From contig CP036272.1 in the NCBI GenBank assembly GCA_007745635.1, positions 1,127,700-1,191,699 on the forward strand: 64,000 nucleotides of DNA, given 5' to 3'. The DNA comes from Stieleria bergensis (lineage in GTDB: Bacteria > Planctomycetota > Planctomycetia > Pirellulales > Pirellulaceae). Below are positions 47,651-55,549 of this stretch, piece after piece. A model generated the notes under the pieces. It did no database searches. It saw nothing but the letters and a program-made list of their open reading frames with translations, and was not told where the DNA came from. The translations under genes and the position numbers were made by a program. Numbering within the stretch: the stretch's first letter is position 1; every line of letters begins with the position of its first letter.

Positions 47651-48418
47651 TCACTCCGGGCCACGTACCGGTTTATAGAGGTCTAAATCCTCTCGGCCAG
47701 CCAGTTGAGCGTAGATTTTGACGATCTGTTTCAAGCCAGACAGATAGTCGGCATCGGTTTGGTCGCTGCACGGACAAGTGACTTGGAACAGGTATTCGGC
47801 GGGCAAATCAAAATGCACCGCGATCCCGGTCGGATGGGACTCGGTTGCGGTCCAGTGCTGCGTTCCCGTGGCGACGATCACCGCTTCAACGACTTCAGTG
47901 CTTTCATCGCCAAAGCTCAATTGAAAGTCCGGTGGGACGGCTTGTTCAGTGTCCGAGTCCGCAGCATCGGCTTCGCTGTCCGCTGGCTGCTGGGCTTGGT
48001 CATCTTCATCTTCATCGTCTGGTTCGGCAAAGCGAAGATCAGTGACTGGTTTGCCTGTCTGCACCCGGCCACGCAGCAGGTCCGATGCTGCGAGTGGTTC
48101 CCACACTCGTGTGATCCAGTGATCAATGGTGGTGGGTAATTCGCTCGGTGCCTCGCTGCTACCTTGTGCTTCAAGCGCGCGAAGTGCAAGCGGAGACATG
48201 CAGTGGCTTGGCATCTGCGGCAACTGCTCGTCGCGTTCGGATTGCAGAGAGGCAGCAATCTGCTCAGCGGCTTCATAGAGCGCGATGTTGTAACCCAAGA
48301 AGCGTCCATACAGCGCCGCTTCAATCCCCATCGGGCCGGCTCCGATCACAGCGATCGATCCAGGCGGGTCAAGTGTCATGTCGGTGGGGACGTGGTTTGC
48401 CAGGGAGTCCTGTGTCAT
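47651..48418 (-). CDS. Rossmann-fold FAD/NAD(P)-binding protein
   Basis: 255 residues. SIAVIGAGPMGIEAALYGRFLGYNIALYEA is a clear dinucleotide-binding motif (GxGPxG, acidic end of strand two). The second half has VEAVIVATGTQHW, the GD/ATG motif of flavoproteins. Between is an acidic disordered insert (EPDDEDEDDQAQQPADSEAD). The end (LFQVTCPCSDQTDADYLSGL) has a Cys-Pro-Cys. It resembles a short FAD-dependent oxidoreductase or monooxygenase-like domain. The substrate is unknown. Next upstream on the strand is another FAD oxidase gene. Confidence 0.75.
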   Translation of the reverse strand: MTQDSLANHVPTDMTLDPPGSIAVIGAGPMGIEAALYGRFLGYNIALYEAAEQIAASLQSERDEQLPQMPSHCMSPLALRALEAQGSSEAPSELPTTIDHWITRVWEPLAASDLLRGRVQTGKPVTDLRFAEPDDEDEDDQAQQPADSEADAADSDTEQAVPPDFQLSFGDESTEVVEAVIVATGTQHWTATESHPTGIAVHFDLPAEYLFQVTCPCSDQTDADYLSGLKQIVKIYAQLAGREDLDLYKPVRGPE

Positions 48419-48524
48419 TTAGCTGTGTCTTGATCTTGCCACTGCGAACATTTCGCATCAAGAAAGGCGGACAACCCTGGTGATTGGAGAGGTGAATGGT
48501 GTGCAGTCCCCGCTTCGTTTCGCG

Positions 48525-49763
48525 TTAATTGAACGGCGTGGCACGGGCGCGGGCGGGATCACGGTATTGTTGCTTGCCGACAGAAAACGGTTCAAGGTCT
48601 ACTGCGGGAACTTTGCCCTCGATCAAGTCGACCAAGCAGGTTGCTGTCGCAGGGGCAAGGTGAACGCCACTACGAAAATGCCCTGCCGCGACGAACACCG
48701 CATCGTGATCGGGCAGTTTGCCAATCATCGGAAAGCCGTCAAAGGTCATCGGCCGCAAACCCGACCATGCCATCAGTTCTTCGGCCTCTTTGAGCGCCGG
48801 GCAAAGATCGGTTGCAAAGCGGCGCAGTGAATCCAGTTCGCGAGGTGTCGTGCCGTGTTGGAAACCAACCTCTTCTTCCATCGATCCAACCAGCACTTTG
48901 CCGTCGCGACGGGGAACCAAATAGCGATGCCCAATGTTGATCACACTTTGCAGGCCACGCTGGGGCATCTGGTATAGCAAGATCTGACCACGGATCGGAA
49001 TCAGACTGCGCTGCAGTTGCAATCGCTGATCGATTTGGCCAGTCAACGCGCCCGCGCAAACGATCAGCTTGTCCGCCTCCATCTGACCGGTTGAGTGGTC
49101 GGCTGAAGAATGTCTGTACCGCAGGCGAATCTCATGCAGGTTGATCTCGTCGATCTGGCAGTGGTCGATCACGGTCACGCCGAGCTGTTGACAAGCAGCC
49201 AGCAAGGCACGCAACAGACGCGGCGTGCGAATGGCATATTCATCCGGTACCCACCACGCCCGGCGATGCGGCGGTTTTTGGCTCGCGCCTCCAGAGACTC
49301 GCTGGCACCAAGCTTGCAAGGCCGGTTCCGATTGCTGCAAGTCTTGCAGCTCGCGTTGCTGACATTCAATGCCTAGTTCATCCCAGTAAGCCACCATGCC
49401 AGCCATCGCTGCGGTTTCACCCACACTCTCTGATAAGTACCAACCGCCGCAGCGTTCCAGTTGACAGTCGATACGCGTGCGCTGTGCAAGTTCTCTCGCC
49501 AGGGCAGGGTACAGCTGGTGACTTAGCCCACGCAGTCGATCCAGCGGATCTGTGCTGCCGGTTAGATTGGCGGGCGGCAGGATGCCCGATGCGGCCCAGG
49601 AGCTGGCGGAGCGATATCCAGAGACCTGTTCGTCCGTGGAAGTTTGCAGCGCATCGCGTTCCAGCAGCGTGACGCGATGGCCGCGCTTGGAAAGCTCGTA
49701 AGCCGTGGTCAAGCCAATCGCGCCGGCTCCGATCACAACGATGTCTGACTGGGTCTGGCTCAT
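48525..49763 (-). CDS. thiO: FAD-dependent glycine/D-amino-acid oxidase (ThiO-like)
   Basis: 412 residues. IVVIGAGAIGLTTAYELSKRGHRVTLLE is the FAD-binding start. SASSWAASGILPPANL is the typical 'GaGmlap' stretch of ThiO. GQILLYQMP, HRYLVPRRDGKVLVGSMEEEVGF and SGLRPMTFDGFPMIGKLP follow, then VFVAAGHFRSGVHLAPATA, which matches the GHyrnGilLaPaTA end of glycine oxidases. The enzyme oxidises glycine to the imine used for the thiazole of thiamine, or acts on D-amino acids. No thiamine gene (thiS/thiG) is adjacent, so the broader oxidase label is safer. Starts 50 bp before the TIGR04282 gene's end. Confidence 0.82.
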   Translation of the reverse strand: MSQTQSDIVVIGAGAIGLTTAYELSKRGHRVTLLERDALQTSTDEQVSGYRSASSWAASGILPPANLTGSTDPLDRLRGLSHQLYPALARELAQRTRIDCQLERCGGWYLSESVGETAAMAGMVAYWDELGIECQQRELQDLQQSEPALQAWCQRVSGGASQKPPHRRAWWVPDEYAIRTPRLLRALLAACQQLGVTVIDHCQIDEINLHEIRLRYRHSSADHSTGQMEADKLIVCAGALTGQIDQRLQLQRSLIPIRGQILLYQMPQRGLQSVINIGHRYLVPRRDGKVLVGSMEEEVGFQHGTTPRELDSLRRFATDLCPALKEAEELMAWSGLRPMTFDGFPMIGKLPDHDAVFVAAGHFRSGVHLAPATATCLVDLIEGKVPAVDLEPFSVGKQQYRDPARARATPFN

Positions 49764-49814
49764 GTTGCGGGCAAAGGTTAACTGTTTTTCAAAAGGGGGA
49801 CGGAGCTTGGTTGC

Positions 49815-50549
49815 TTAGCTGAGAATCGCTTCCATTTCAGCCAGCAGTCGAGTGTTGGGATGGTTGAGATCCAGTGGGGCAACGTGCCGTTTCAGTTGAA
49901 TGATCAGCGCATTGAGTTCATCGATGGTGTCAACGTCCTGCTTGATCGGCAATGTGGCCACGCTTAGGCCTGCGTGTTCCGCGTTTCGGCAGGTGTCTTG
50001 ATACACCGTTTCAGTGCTCCACGTGATCGACTGAGTCAGTTGTTCAATCCGTGAGCTGTTTGTGCCGCTGATGCCGATCAAATAGTAGCCGCCATCCTGA
50101 GCCGGTCCCAGCACGACATCCTGTTGATCAAGGGCTCTTAAAGCCTGATCGATCAGGGTGACATCGATCAAGGGGCAATCGGCACCAATCAGAACTCGGT
50201 GGCCCTTGGTCGCAGTCGACTTGAACCAGCGATTGATCCGGTCGCCCAGGTCGCCGTCACCTTGGCTGGCAACGATCCAGTCCGCGGGCAGCTCGCGTTG
50301 AAAGCGTTCGCAGTCAGCATCAGGCGCGACCACAAATTGTCTCTGCCAATCGGCCGAGACCAGGTTCACCGCGTCAGCCCATGCTGTGGTCCCCAGAGTC
50401 TGGGCCAAGTGCAGGCAAAACAGCCGATGCATTTGAGCGCTCTTTTCGATGCCAATGGTTTGCCCGAGCCGAGTTTTGACCCGACCGGGTGTCCAGTACT
50501 TGGCCATGACACCTAGCAGGGGTGCGGCGGAGTGGTGCTGAGTGAGCAT
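49815..50549 (-). CDS. TIGR04282-type glycosyltransferase (DUF2064, GT-A fold)
   Basis: 244 residues. VMAKYWTPGRVKTRLGQTIG is the family signature (the K-P-G-K-T-R-L style nucleotide-binding start). VLIGADCPLID is the DxD-like GADCP motif and VVLGPAQDGGYYLIGIS the conserved substrate loop. IKQDVDTIDELNAL closes the domain. Members are found in arsenosugar and related clusters as rSAM/selenodomain-associated transferases. There is no such partner here. The frame is good. The start codon TTG/ATG choice is not certain. Confidence 0.85.
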   Translation of the reverse strand: MLTQHHSAAPLLGVMAKYWTPGRVKTRLGQTIGIEKSAQMHRLFCLHLAQTLGTTAWADAVNLVSADWQRQFVVAPDADCERFQRELPADWIVASQGDGDLGDRINRWFKSTATKGHRVLIGADCPLIDVTLIDQALRALDQQDVVLGPAQDGGYYLIGISGTNSSRIEQLTQSITWSTETVYQDTCRNAEHAGLSVATLPIKQDVDTIDELNALIIQLKRHVAPLDLNHPNTRLLAEMEAILS

Positions 50550-51222
50550 TTTGTTTCCAGCGAATCAGCTGCAGATCGAAGGCCCGAACTGGCAGCTGGG
50601 CGACAGTGGTGCACGCGTTTTGGGGGCTTCGAGTTGCGACGGCGAGGGTTGTGAAGGCTGTATCGATTGTGGTTCTTGCAGAATGTGGTGGCTTGAGACT
50701 GTGGTGCATCAGAGCAAACAACGCTTGCCGTTGGTAGAGAGTACGGCCGGTTTGTTTGCGGTGAAAAAGCTGAAATTCTTGCCGCCGGCTGCATTTCCTG
50801 CACTACACCGTGTGGTAATTGTCTACGATAGCTGCTTGCCAGACTGGGCCATTGGCAACTCGATTGGGTTGTCAATCCACACACTTGCTCTCTTCTAAGG
50901 GGGTTTGGTACGCCTTGCCGAGTGATTGTGGATAGGTGTACACTCTTGTGGCTGGGGATGGCAGAGGGTGATGGGCTGGGCGAACGGAGACGCGCGGCAA
51001 AGGTTCAGTGATCAGCCCTCTTGCTCAAGTGTCCAATCCAGTCTCCTGCTTTGAAATTTCAGCTTAGGTTGGAATTTCAGCTTAGGTTTGTTCGCTTAGA
51101 TCTGTTCCCTGCGTTCCCGATTCGATCCGCTCCTCTGATCCCTTATCACCGGTGTCCTGACGTCCCACCGCTGCCATGAATTGTTCTGGCATGGTTGATG
51201 CATCGTGTGTGGCCATGAAAGC
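50550..51222. other. Divergent spacer (670 bp) with an 18 bp period duplication
   Basis: Between the TIGR04282 gene (minus) and the kinase (plus). A plus-strand ORF at 50542-50898 (GTG start, Cys-rich middle CDGEGCEGCIDCGSCRMWW) is open but has no homology that can be recognised. AATTTCAGCTTAGGTT occurs at 51055-51070 and 51073-51088. Nothing else. Confidence 0.4.
51055..51088. repeat. 18 bp period direct duplication
   Basis: 16 identical bases (AATTTCAGCTTAGGTT) at 51055 and 51073, about 135 bp before the kinase start. Confidence 0.85.
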
Positions 51223-52734
51223 ATGCAAAAGCTGACCGCCGAAATGTTGATTCGCCTGGTTGAGAAAAGCCAGCTCGTCGATCCGCAGAAGTTAAAGCGG
51301 TTTGAGAAGAAATTGCGCAATCATCATGATGGAAAGCTTCCCAGTGACGTCAAACTGGTCGGTCGTCTGTTGGTCAAAAACAACATGGTGACGGCCTGGC
51401 ACTTGGAGAAATTGTATCTAGGCAAGTACAAGGGATTCTTCTTAGGGAAGTACAAGTTGCTCGGGCACATTGGCACCGGCGGCATGAGCAGTGTTTACTT
51501 GGCCGAACACACCAAGTTGAATCACAAACGGGCGATCAAGGTGTTGCCCAAGAAACGTGTGTCGGACTCGTCGTATCTGGCTCGTTTTGAATTAGAAGCC
51601 AAGGCGATTGCCTCGCTGAACCATCCTAACATTGTGACGGCCTACGACATTGATAACATTGACGATGTTCATTACATGGTCATGGAGTACGTCGACGGTT
51701 TAGATTTGCAAGCGTTGGTCAAACGTGATGGAGCCTTGGATCCGTCCTTGGCAGCAGATCTGGTCGCACAGGCTGCTCGTGGGTTGCAGCATGCCCATGA
51801 CAACGGAGTGGTTCACCGAGACGTCAAACCAGCGAACTTGTTGCTGGATGAAAAGGACCGCGTGCGTCTGTTGGACATGGGTTTGGCGTTGATGGACGAA
51901 GAGGAAGAAGCTTCGCTGACGATGGCCAACAACGAGAACGTACTCGGGACGGCCGATTATCTGGCTCCGGAACAAGCGATTGACAGCCACTCGGTGGATC
52001 ATCGCGCTGACATCTATGCTTTGGGCTGCGCCATGTACTACTTGTTGACCGGGCAACCGCCGTTCAACAAAGGCACGCTGGCCCAGCGGATCGCGATGCA
52101 CCAAACCGAGATGCCACAGCCCATCCGGTCGCTCCGTCCTTCGGTGCCTGGAGAGTTGGAAGGCATTTGCGTCAAGATGATTCAGAAGCAGCCCGAGTAT
52201 CGATACCAAAGGGTTGCCGACGTCGCCGAAGCTCTGGAGAAGTTTGTTGCCAAGGTCCCCAAGGGACAAAAGGTCGTCATTGGTTTGGGAGATGATCCTG
52301 GACTGCCGGTCAGTAGCAGCTCTTCGTCCATCTCATTGGATGATCCCTTCACTGCGGGAACGGGAACCGGTGATACGTTGTCCAACAAGAACGACGACAC
52401 GATGACCAGTAGCCGCAAACGTTTGGTTGAGGAAGGCCTTAGCCCCAGCGACAGCGGAAAACTGGTCAGCGTCAAACGTCCTGAAGTCGATTTTGATGAG
52501 GCCAGTTATCTCAATTTGCAAGCCGAATCGGGCTATCAGCAGCCTGCATCAAGTCGTCCCGCCTCGGCGTTAGACAGTAGCTCCAGTGTCGGTATCGGCA
52601 GTGAAAGCAGAAAGGGCGGCAGTGGTTCCGGATCGGGGAAACGACCGGACATCTCGCTAATCATTGCCTTGATGGTCGCGTTCTTCATGGTGGCGATCAC
52701 CATCGGGTTTATCTTGGCCAGAGCCGTCGGCTGA
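51223..52734 (+). CDS. Membrane-anchored Hanks-type serine/threonine kinase
   Basis: 503 residues from the ATG at 51223; GTG 51205 is in frame. An N-terminal helical domain (residues 1-70, LTAEMLIRLVEKSQLVDPQK and LVGRLLVKNNMVTAWHLEKL) precedes the kinase core. The core is at about 72-342: GHIGTGGMSSVYLAEH (P-loop), RAIKVL (Lys), GVVHRDVKPANLLL (HRD). The activation segment starts with LLDMGLA, a DMG in place of DFG, and LGTADYLAPEQ ends it. A Ser/Asp-rich linker leads to one C-terminal helix (LIIALMVAFFMVAITIGFIL, about 477-500). The N-terminal module is common in planctomycete kinases. The PlsC-like gene is downstream. Confidence 0.9.
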   Translation: MQKLTAEMLIRLVEKSQLVDPQKLKRFEKKLRNHHDGKLPSDVKLVGRLLVKNNMVTAWHLEKLYLGKYKGFFLGKYKLLGHIGTGGMSSVYLAEHTKLNHKRAIKVLPKKRVSDSSYLARFELEAKAIASLNHPNIVTAYDIDNIDDVHYMVMEYVDGLDLQALVKRDGALDPSLAADLVAQAARGLQHAHDNGVVHRDVKPANLLLDEKDRVRLLDMGLALMDEEEEASLTMANNENVLGTADYLAPEQAIDSHSVDHRADIYALGCAMYYLLTGQPPFNKGTLAQRIAMHQTEMPQPIRSLRPSVPGELEGICVKMIQKQPEYRYQRVADVAEALEKFVAKVPKGQKVVIGLGDDPGLPVSSSSSSISLDDPFTAGTGTGDTLSNKNDDTMTSSRKRLVEEGLSPSDSGKLVSVKRPEVDFDEASYLNLQAESGYQQPASSRPASALDSSSSVGIGSESRKGGSGSGSGKRPDISLIIALMVAFFMVAITIGFILARAVG

Positions 52735-52751
52735 TCAGGTGGCGCCCCAGA

Positions 52752-52788
52752 CGGTGTCTGCCCACACCGGACGAGCGACACTGGCGCC
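52752..52788. repeat. Nested hairpin past the kinase stop
   Basis: CGGTGT-ctgccc-ACACCG at 52752-52769, framed by GGCGCC at 52741-52746 and 52783-52788. No T-run; weak terminator candidate. Confidence 0.4.
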
Positions 52789-52803
52789 GATGTGTTGCAG
52801 CGT

Positions 52804-52860
52804 GTTTCATTGCCGAGGCAGGGTTTCATTGCCGAGGCAGGGTTTCATTGCCGAGGCAGG
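52804..52860. repeat. 19 bp tandem triplication before the acyltransferase gene
   Basis: GTTTCATTGCCGAGGCAGG x3, exact, units at 52804, 52823 and 52842; 100 bp before the proposed start of the next gene. Confidence 0.95.
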
Positions 52861-52959
52861 GCATCTTTGAATGGCGTTGAATCAGCGCCCAGGAACGTCG
52901 CAGAAAAGGTATGATTGGATGATTGCCAAATCGGAGTCTTTTTCCTGACGCAGTTGCCC

Positions 52960-54177
52960 ATGACCGTCGTTTTTGATCGTCCCTATCAGTTTGTGCCTCC
53001 CATGCGTTCGTCGTGGTGGCCAACCGTGATTCAAACGTTGCGGCTTTATGATTTGTACCTGAGGTACAGCGAAGGTGTCGTGGACTATGAGCTGCGTGGT
53101 CTCGAGCATGTCCAGGCCAGCAAGGATTCTGGCCGATCCATGTTGTGGGCGCCCAATCATTGCCGCTATGCCGATCCGTTAGCGCTTGGGTGGCCGGCCA
53201 GGCAGTTAGGCGTCAACGTTCACGCGATGGCATCTTGGCACTTGTTCAATGTGTCGAGCTTTGACTCTTTTGCGCTGCGCCGCATGGGCGCATTCAGCAT
53301 CTTTCGTGAAGGCAACGACCGCCAATCCATCGAAGCGGCGGTGCAGGTTTTGGTGGAGGGCAAACGGCCGTTGATCGTTTTTCCCGAAGGGGCAATGAAT
53401 CGCACCAACGATCTGGTCAAGCCATTGCTTGATGGCGTTGGGCTGATTGCGCGGACGGCCGCTCGTCGGCGAGTCAAGCAACTTGACGATGGCCAGGATC
53501 CCACGGTTGTGGTGCATCCTGTTGGCATCAAGTATTTGTGCATCGAGGATCCACAGCCTTGGGCTGAACTGCAACTCGATCAATTTGAACAACGGTTTGC
53601 CTGGCAATTCATGCCAGATCGAGACATTCGAACGCGAACAGTGGATGTGGCGGCCACGTTCTTGGCGATCAAGGAGATGCAGTATCTGGGACAGGTCCAG
53701 CAGGGTTCGCTTTCACAGCGACGGGACGCTCTGATCGAACATCTGTTGCGTTTCGGCGAGCAGTCGTTGGGCTTGCCGATGACGATTGCAGACGCGCGTG
53801 ATCGAGGGCGAGCGATACGAGCCAAAGCCTCTGAGCAGCATTTTTCACCGCATCAGGACACTTCCGAGGCAGAGTTGCGACGGGTTGCCACAGCGGCGGA
53901 TTTAGCCCAAGAACTCCTGTCCTATCAAGAGAGTTATTTGTTGCCAGGTAAGGCGACCGACACGCGGATCGTCGAAACCATTCAGCGGATGCAGGAGCTG
54001 ATGGACGGTCGTTCGAATAATCGTGTTCCCTTGAAGGCTGTCATTGAATTCGCTCCGGCAATCGAGGTCAGCACGTCGCGGCCGCCCAAAGGACAGCGTG
54101 ACCCGGTCATGCAAGAACTGGACGAACAGCTAAACGATTTGGTCGCCAATTTGTCAAAAGAAGCTCGCGCACTGTAG
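52960..54177 (+). CDS. 1-acylglycerol-3-phosphate acyltransferase-like (PlsC domain)
   Basis: 405 residues from the ATG at 52960; a TTG at 52915 is in frame. The PlsC domain is at about 30-230: WAPNHCRYADPLALG has the NHx4D catalytic motif (H67, D72), and LIVFPEGAMNRTNDL has the FPEG substrate-binding motif near 141. No signal peptide or clear membrane helix, so it is a peripheral cytoplasmic enzyme. The C-terminal 170 residues are helical, with no recognised domain. It would transfer an acyl chain to a glycerophosphate or similar acceptor. The long C-terminus makes the exact substrate uncertain. Confidence 0.82.
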   Translation: MTVVFDRPYQFVPPMRSSWWPTVIQTLRLYDLYLRYSEGVVDYELRGLEHVQASKDSGRSMLWAPNHCRYADPLALGWPARQLGVNVHAMASWHLFNVSSFDSFALRRMGAFSIFREGNDRQSIEAAVQVLVEGKRPLIVFPEGAMNRTNDLVKPLLDGVGLIARTAARRRVKQLDDGQDPTVVVHPVGIKYLCIEDPQPWAELQLDQFEQRFAWQFMPDRDIRTRTVDVAATFLAIKEMQYLGQVQQGSLSQRRDALIEHLLRFGEQSLGLPMTIADARDRGRAIRAKASEQHFSPHQDTSEAELRRVATAADLAQELLSYQESYLLPGKATDTRIVETIQRMQELMDGRSNNRVPLKAVIEFAPAIEVSTSRPPKGQRDPVMQELDEQLNDLVANLSKEARAL

Positions 54178-54189
54178 CGTTTGAATCGG

Positions 54190-55395
54190 ATGCACCAGAA
54201 CCCTTATCAACCACCCGCCGATCTTTCTATCACGGAGGCTGGTCAAACAGAGCTGTTGCCGGAGGGGCGGCCGATCTATTCCGGACCCACGGTAACGATC
54301 GAAGGAAGGGTTGATTCGGAACAGGCACTTGCGCTCGCTCGTCAGTGTCAGGTGGTGCCATTTGTTAAACCGCAAGCAGTCTTCCATCGGCTGTTTTCTG
54401 TCTTGGTCATTATGGGGACGCTGTTTTTTATCGGTGTGGTCCTGGCGGCTGATTTCAGTTTCTTTGCGCTCGGTTGTGTGTTTGTCTTCGGACTGGTGCT
54501 GTGGTTTTTGGGTGCCCGGTTGCGAAAAGAGCCCATGCTGTATGACGATGCTGATCCGCCGCTGGGAGGTTCGGTGCGGTTGCATTTGCACCGCGAGGGA
54601 TTCTCGATCGAGAAACAGACGCGAGATTCGCGACCGATCGAAGTCTACAGCGGTTGGCAGCAAGTGCAGATCAGCTTGAGTGATCAGGCTTGGCTGTGGA
54701 ATATCGGCACGATCAATCCCTTTCTGATCGTCAAGGATTGGGTGACCGATCCTGACGTGTTGGCTGCCATCGATCAGCTTTGTATGGATATCAGTTTTTG
54801 GAATCATCGCACACGCAGCCAAGGCATTCGCCAAACGTACAGTGTCCCCGAACCGGTGCGTCCCGATTTGAAACGATTCGCGGAATCGTTTCGGGTTTCA
54901 TCGCTGACTGAACCGGCCAGTCGGCGACGAGCAAAGCAGCGTGTGGGCCAGCGTTTGCCAAAGTTCCAGTGTTCGGCCAACGTCTCCGGTCAGATCTGGC
55001 GTTGGGGTTGGTTGTTCGGGTTTCTGATCTGTTTGTTCGGTGGTCTCGCCGTGGCGATCAATTGGGGCCAGGCCGGTGGCGGTCCAAGGTGGTCCATCTC
55101 TGTGATCATCATTGCGATCGGGCTGACGGTGACGACGCTGGTTCCCAAGTTGTGGGCGCGGCATGAATACCATGTCGAGGCAGGTTTGTCCGAAACAGAT
55201 CTGTGGTACGACTACCATGTGATTGTGTTGCGGATTTCGCTTGTCGGCTTGCCCTTTCGCCAGCGAGATGATGATCAATTGATTTTGGCAACCGACGATG
55301 GCAGCACGACCATTGTGATCGATCGCAACCAGTTTGCCGACGCGACTGCCTTTGATCGTCTCAGTCAATCCATGGTGGCTCAGTCGACCGGTTAG
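54190..55395 (+). CDS. NPYQPP membrane protein of unknown function
   Basis: 401 residues from the ATG at 54190 (TTG 54181 is also possible). The start MHQNPYQPPADL is a planctomycete-type N-terminal motif of membrane proteins. Two helices at about 64-105 (LFSVLVIMGTLFFIGVVLAA, FFALGCVFVFGLVLWFL) and two at about 280-325 (GWLFGFLICLFGGLAVAINW, WSISVIIIAIGLTVTTLVP). Each pair is followed by a small beta domain of similar kind (SVRLHLHREGFSIEK; DLWYDYHVIVLRISL), which suggests an internal duplication, as in YcxB-type proteins. 12 bp after the acyltransferase gene, so probably co-transcribed. Confidence 0.7.
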   Translation: MHQNPYQPPADLSITEAGQTELLPEGRPIYSGPTVTIEGRVDSEQALALARQCQVVPFVKPQAVFHRLFSVLVIMGTLFFIGVVLAADFSFFALGCVFVFGLVLWFLGARLRKEPMLYDDADPPLGGSVRLHLHREGFSIEKQTRDSRPIEVYSGWQQVQISLSDQAWLWNIGTINPFLIVKDWVTDPDVLAAIDQLCMDISFWNHRTRSQGIRQTYSVPEPVRPDLKRFAESFRVSSLTEPASRRRAKQRVGQRLPKFQCSANVSGQIWRWGWLFGFLICLFGGLAVAINWGQAGGGPRWSISVIIIAIGLTVTTLVPKLWARHEYHVEAGLSETDLWYDYHVIVLRISLVGLPFRQRDDDQLILATDDGSTTIVIDRNQFADATAFDRLSQSMVAQSTG

Positions 55396-55549
55396 GGTGA
55401 GTTGCCCTCCATTGGGTCGCGGAAACTCCCTTGCGATTGGCACTCTGGCTCCCTGCTGAGGTGAGGGATTTCCTGGGCGTTCGGTCATTCTCTGTGGCTT
55501 GAGGTCGCTGGTACTTGCCAATCGGTGTTTGTGGCGCTACCAATACGGT

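Noticed and set aside
50542-50898. 118-codon plus-strand ORF with a Cys-rich stretch
   Set aside because: GTG start, overlaps the 5' end of the TIGR04282 gene on the other strand, no recognisable family and unusual composition. Kept only as a note in the spacer entry.
50928-50936. DnaA-box-like TGTGGATAG
   Set aside because: A single imperfect match without a cluster, AT-rich region or replication gene nearby.
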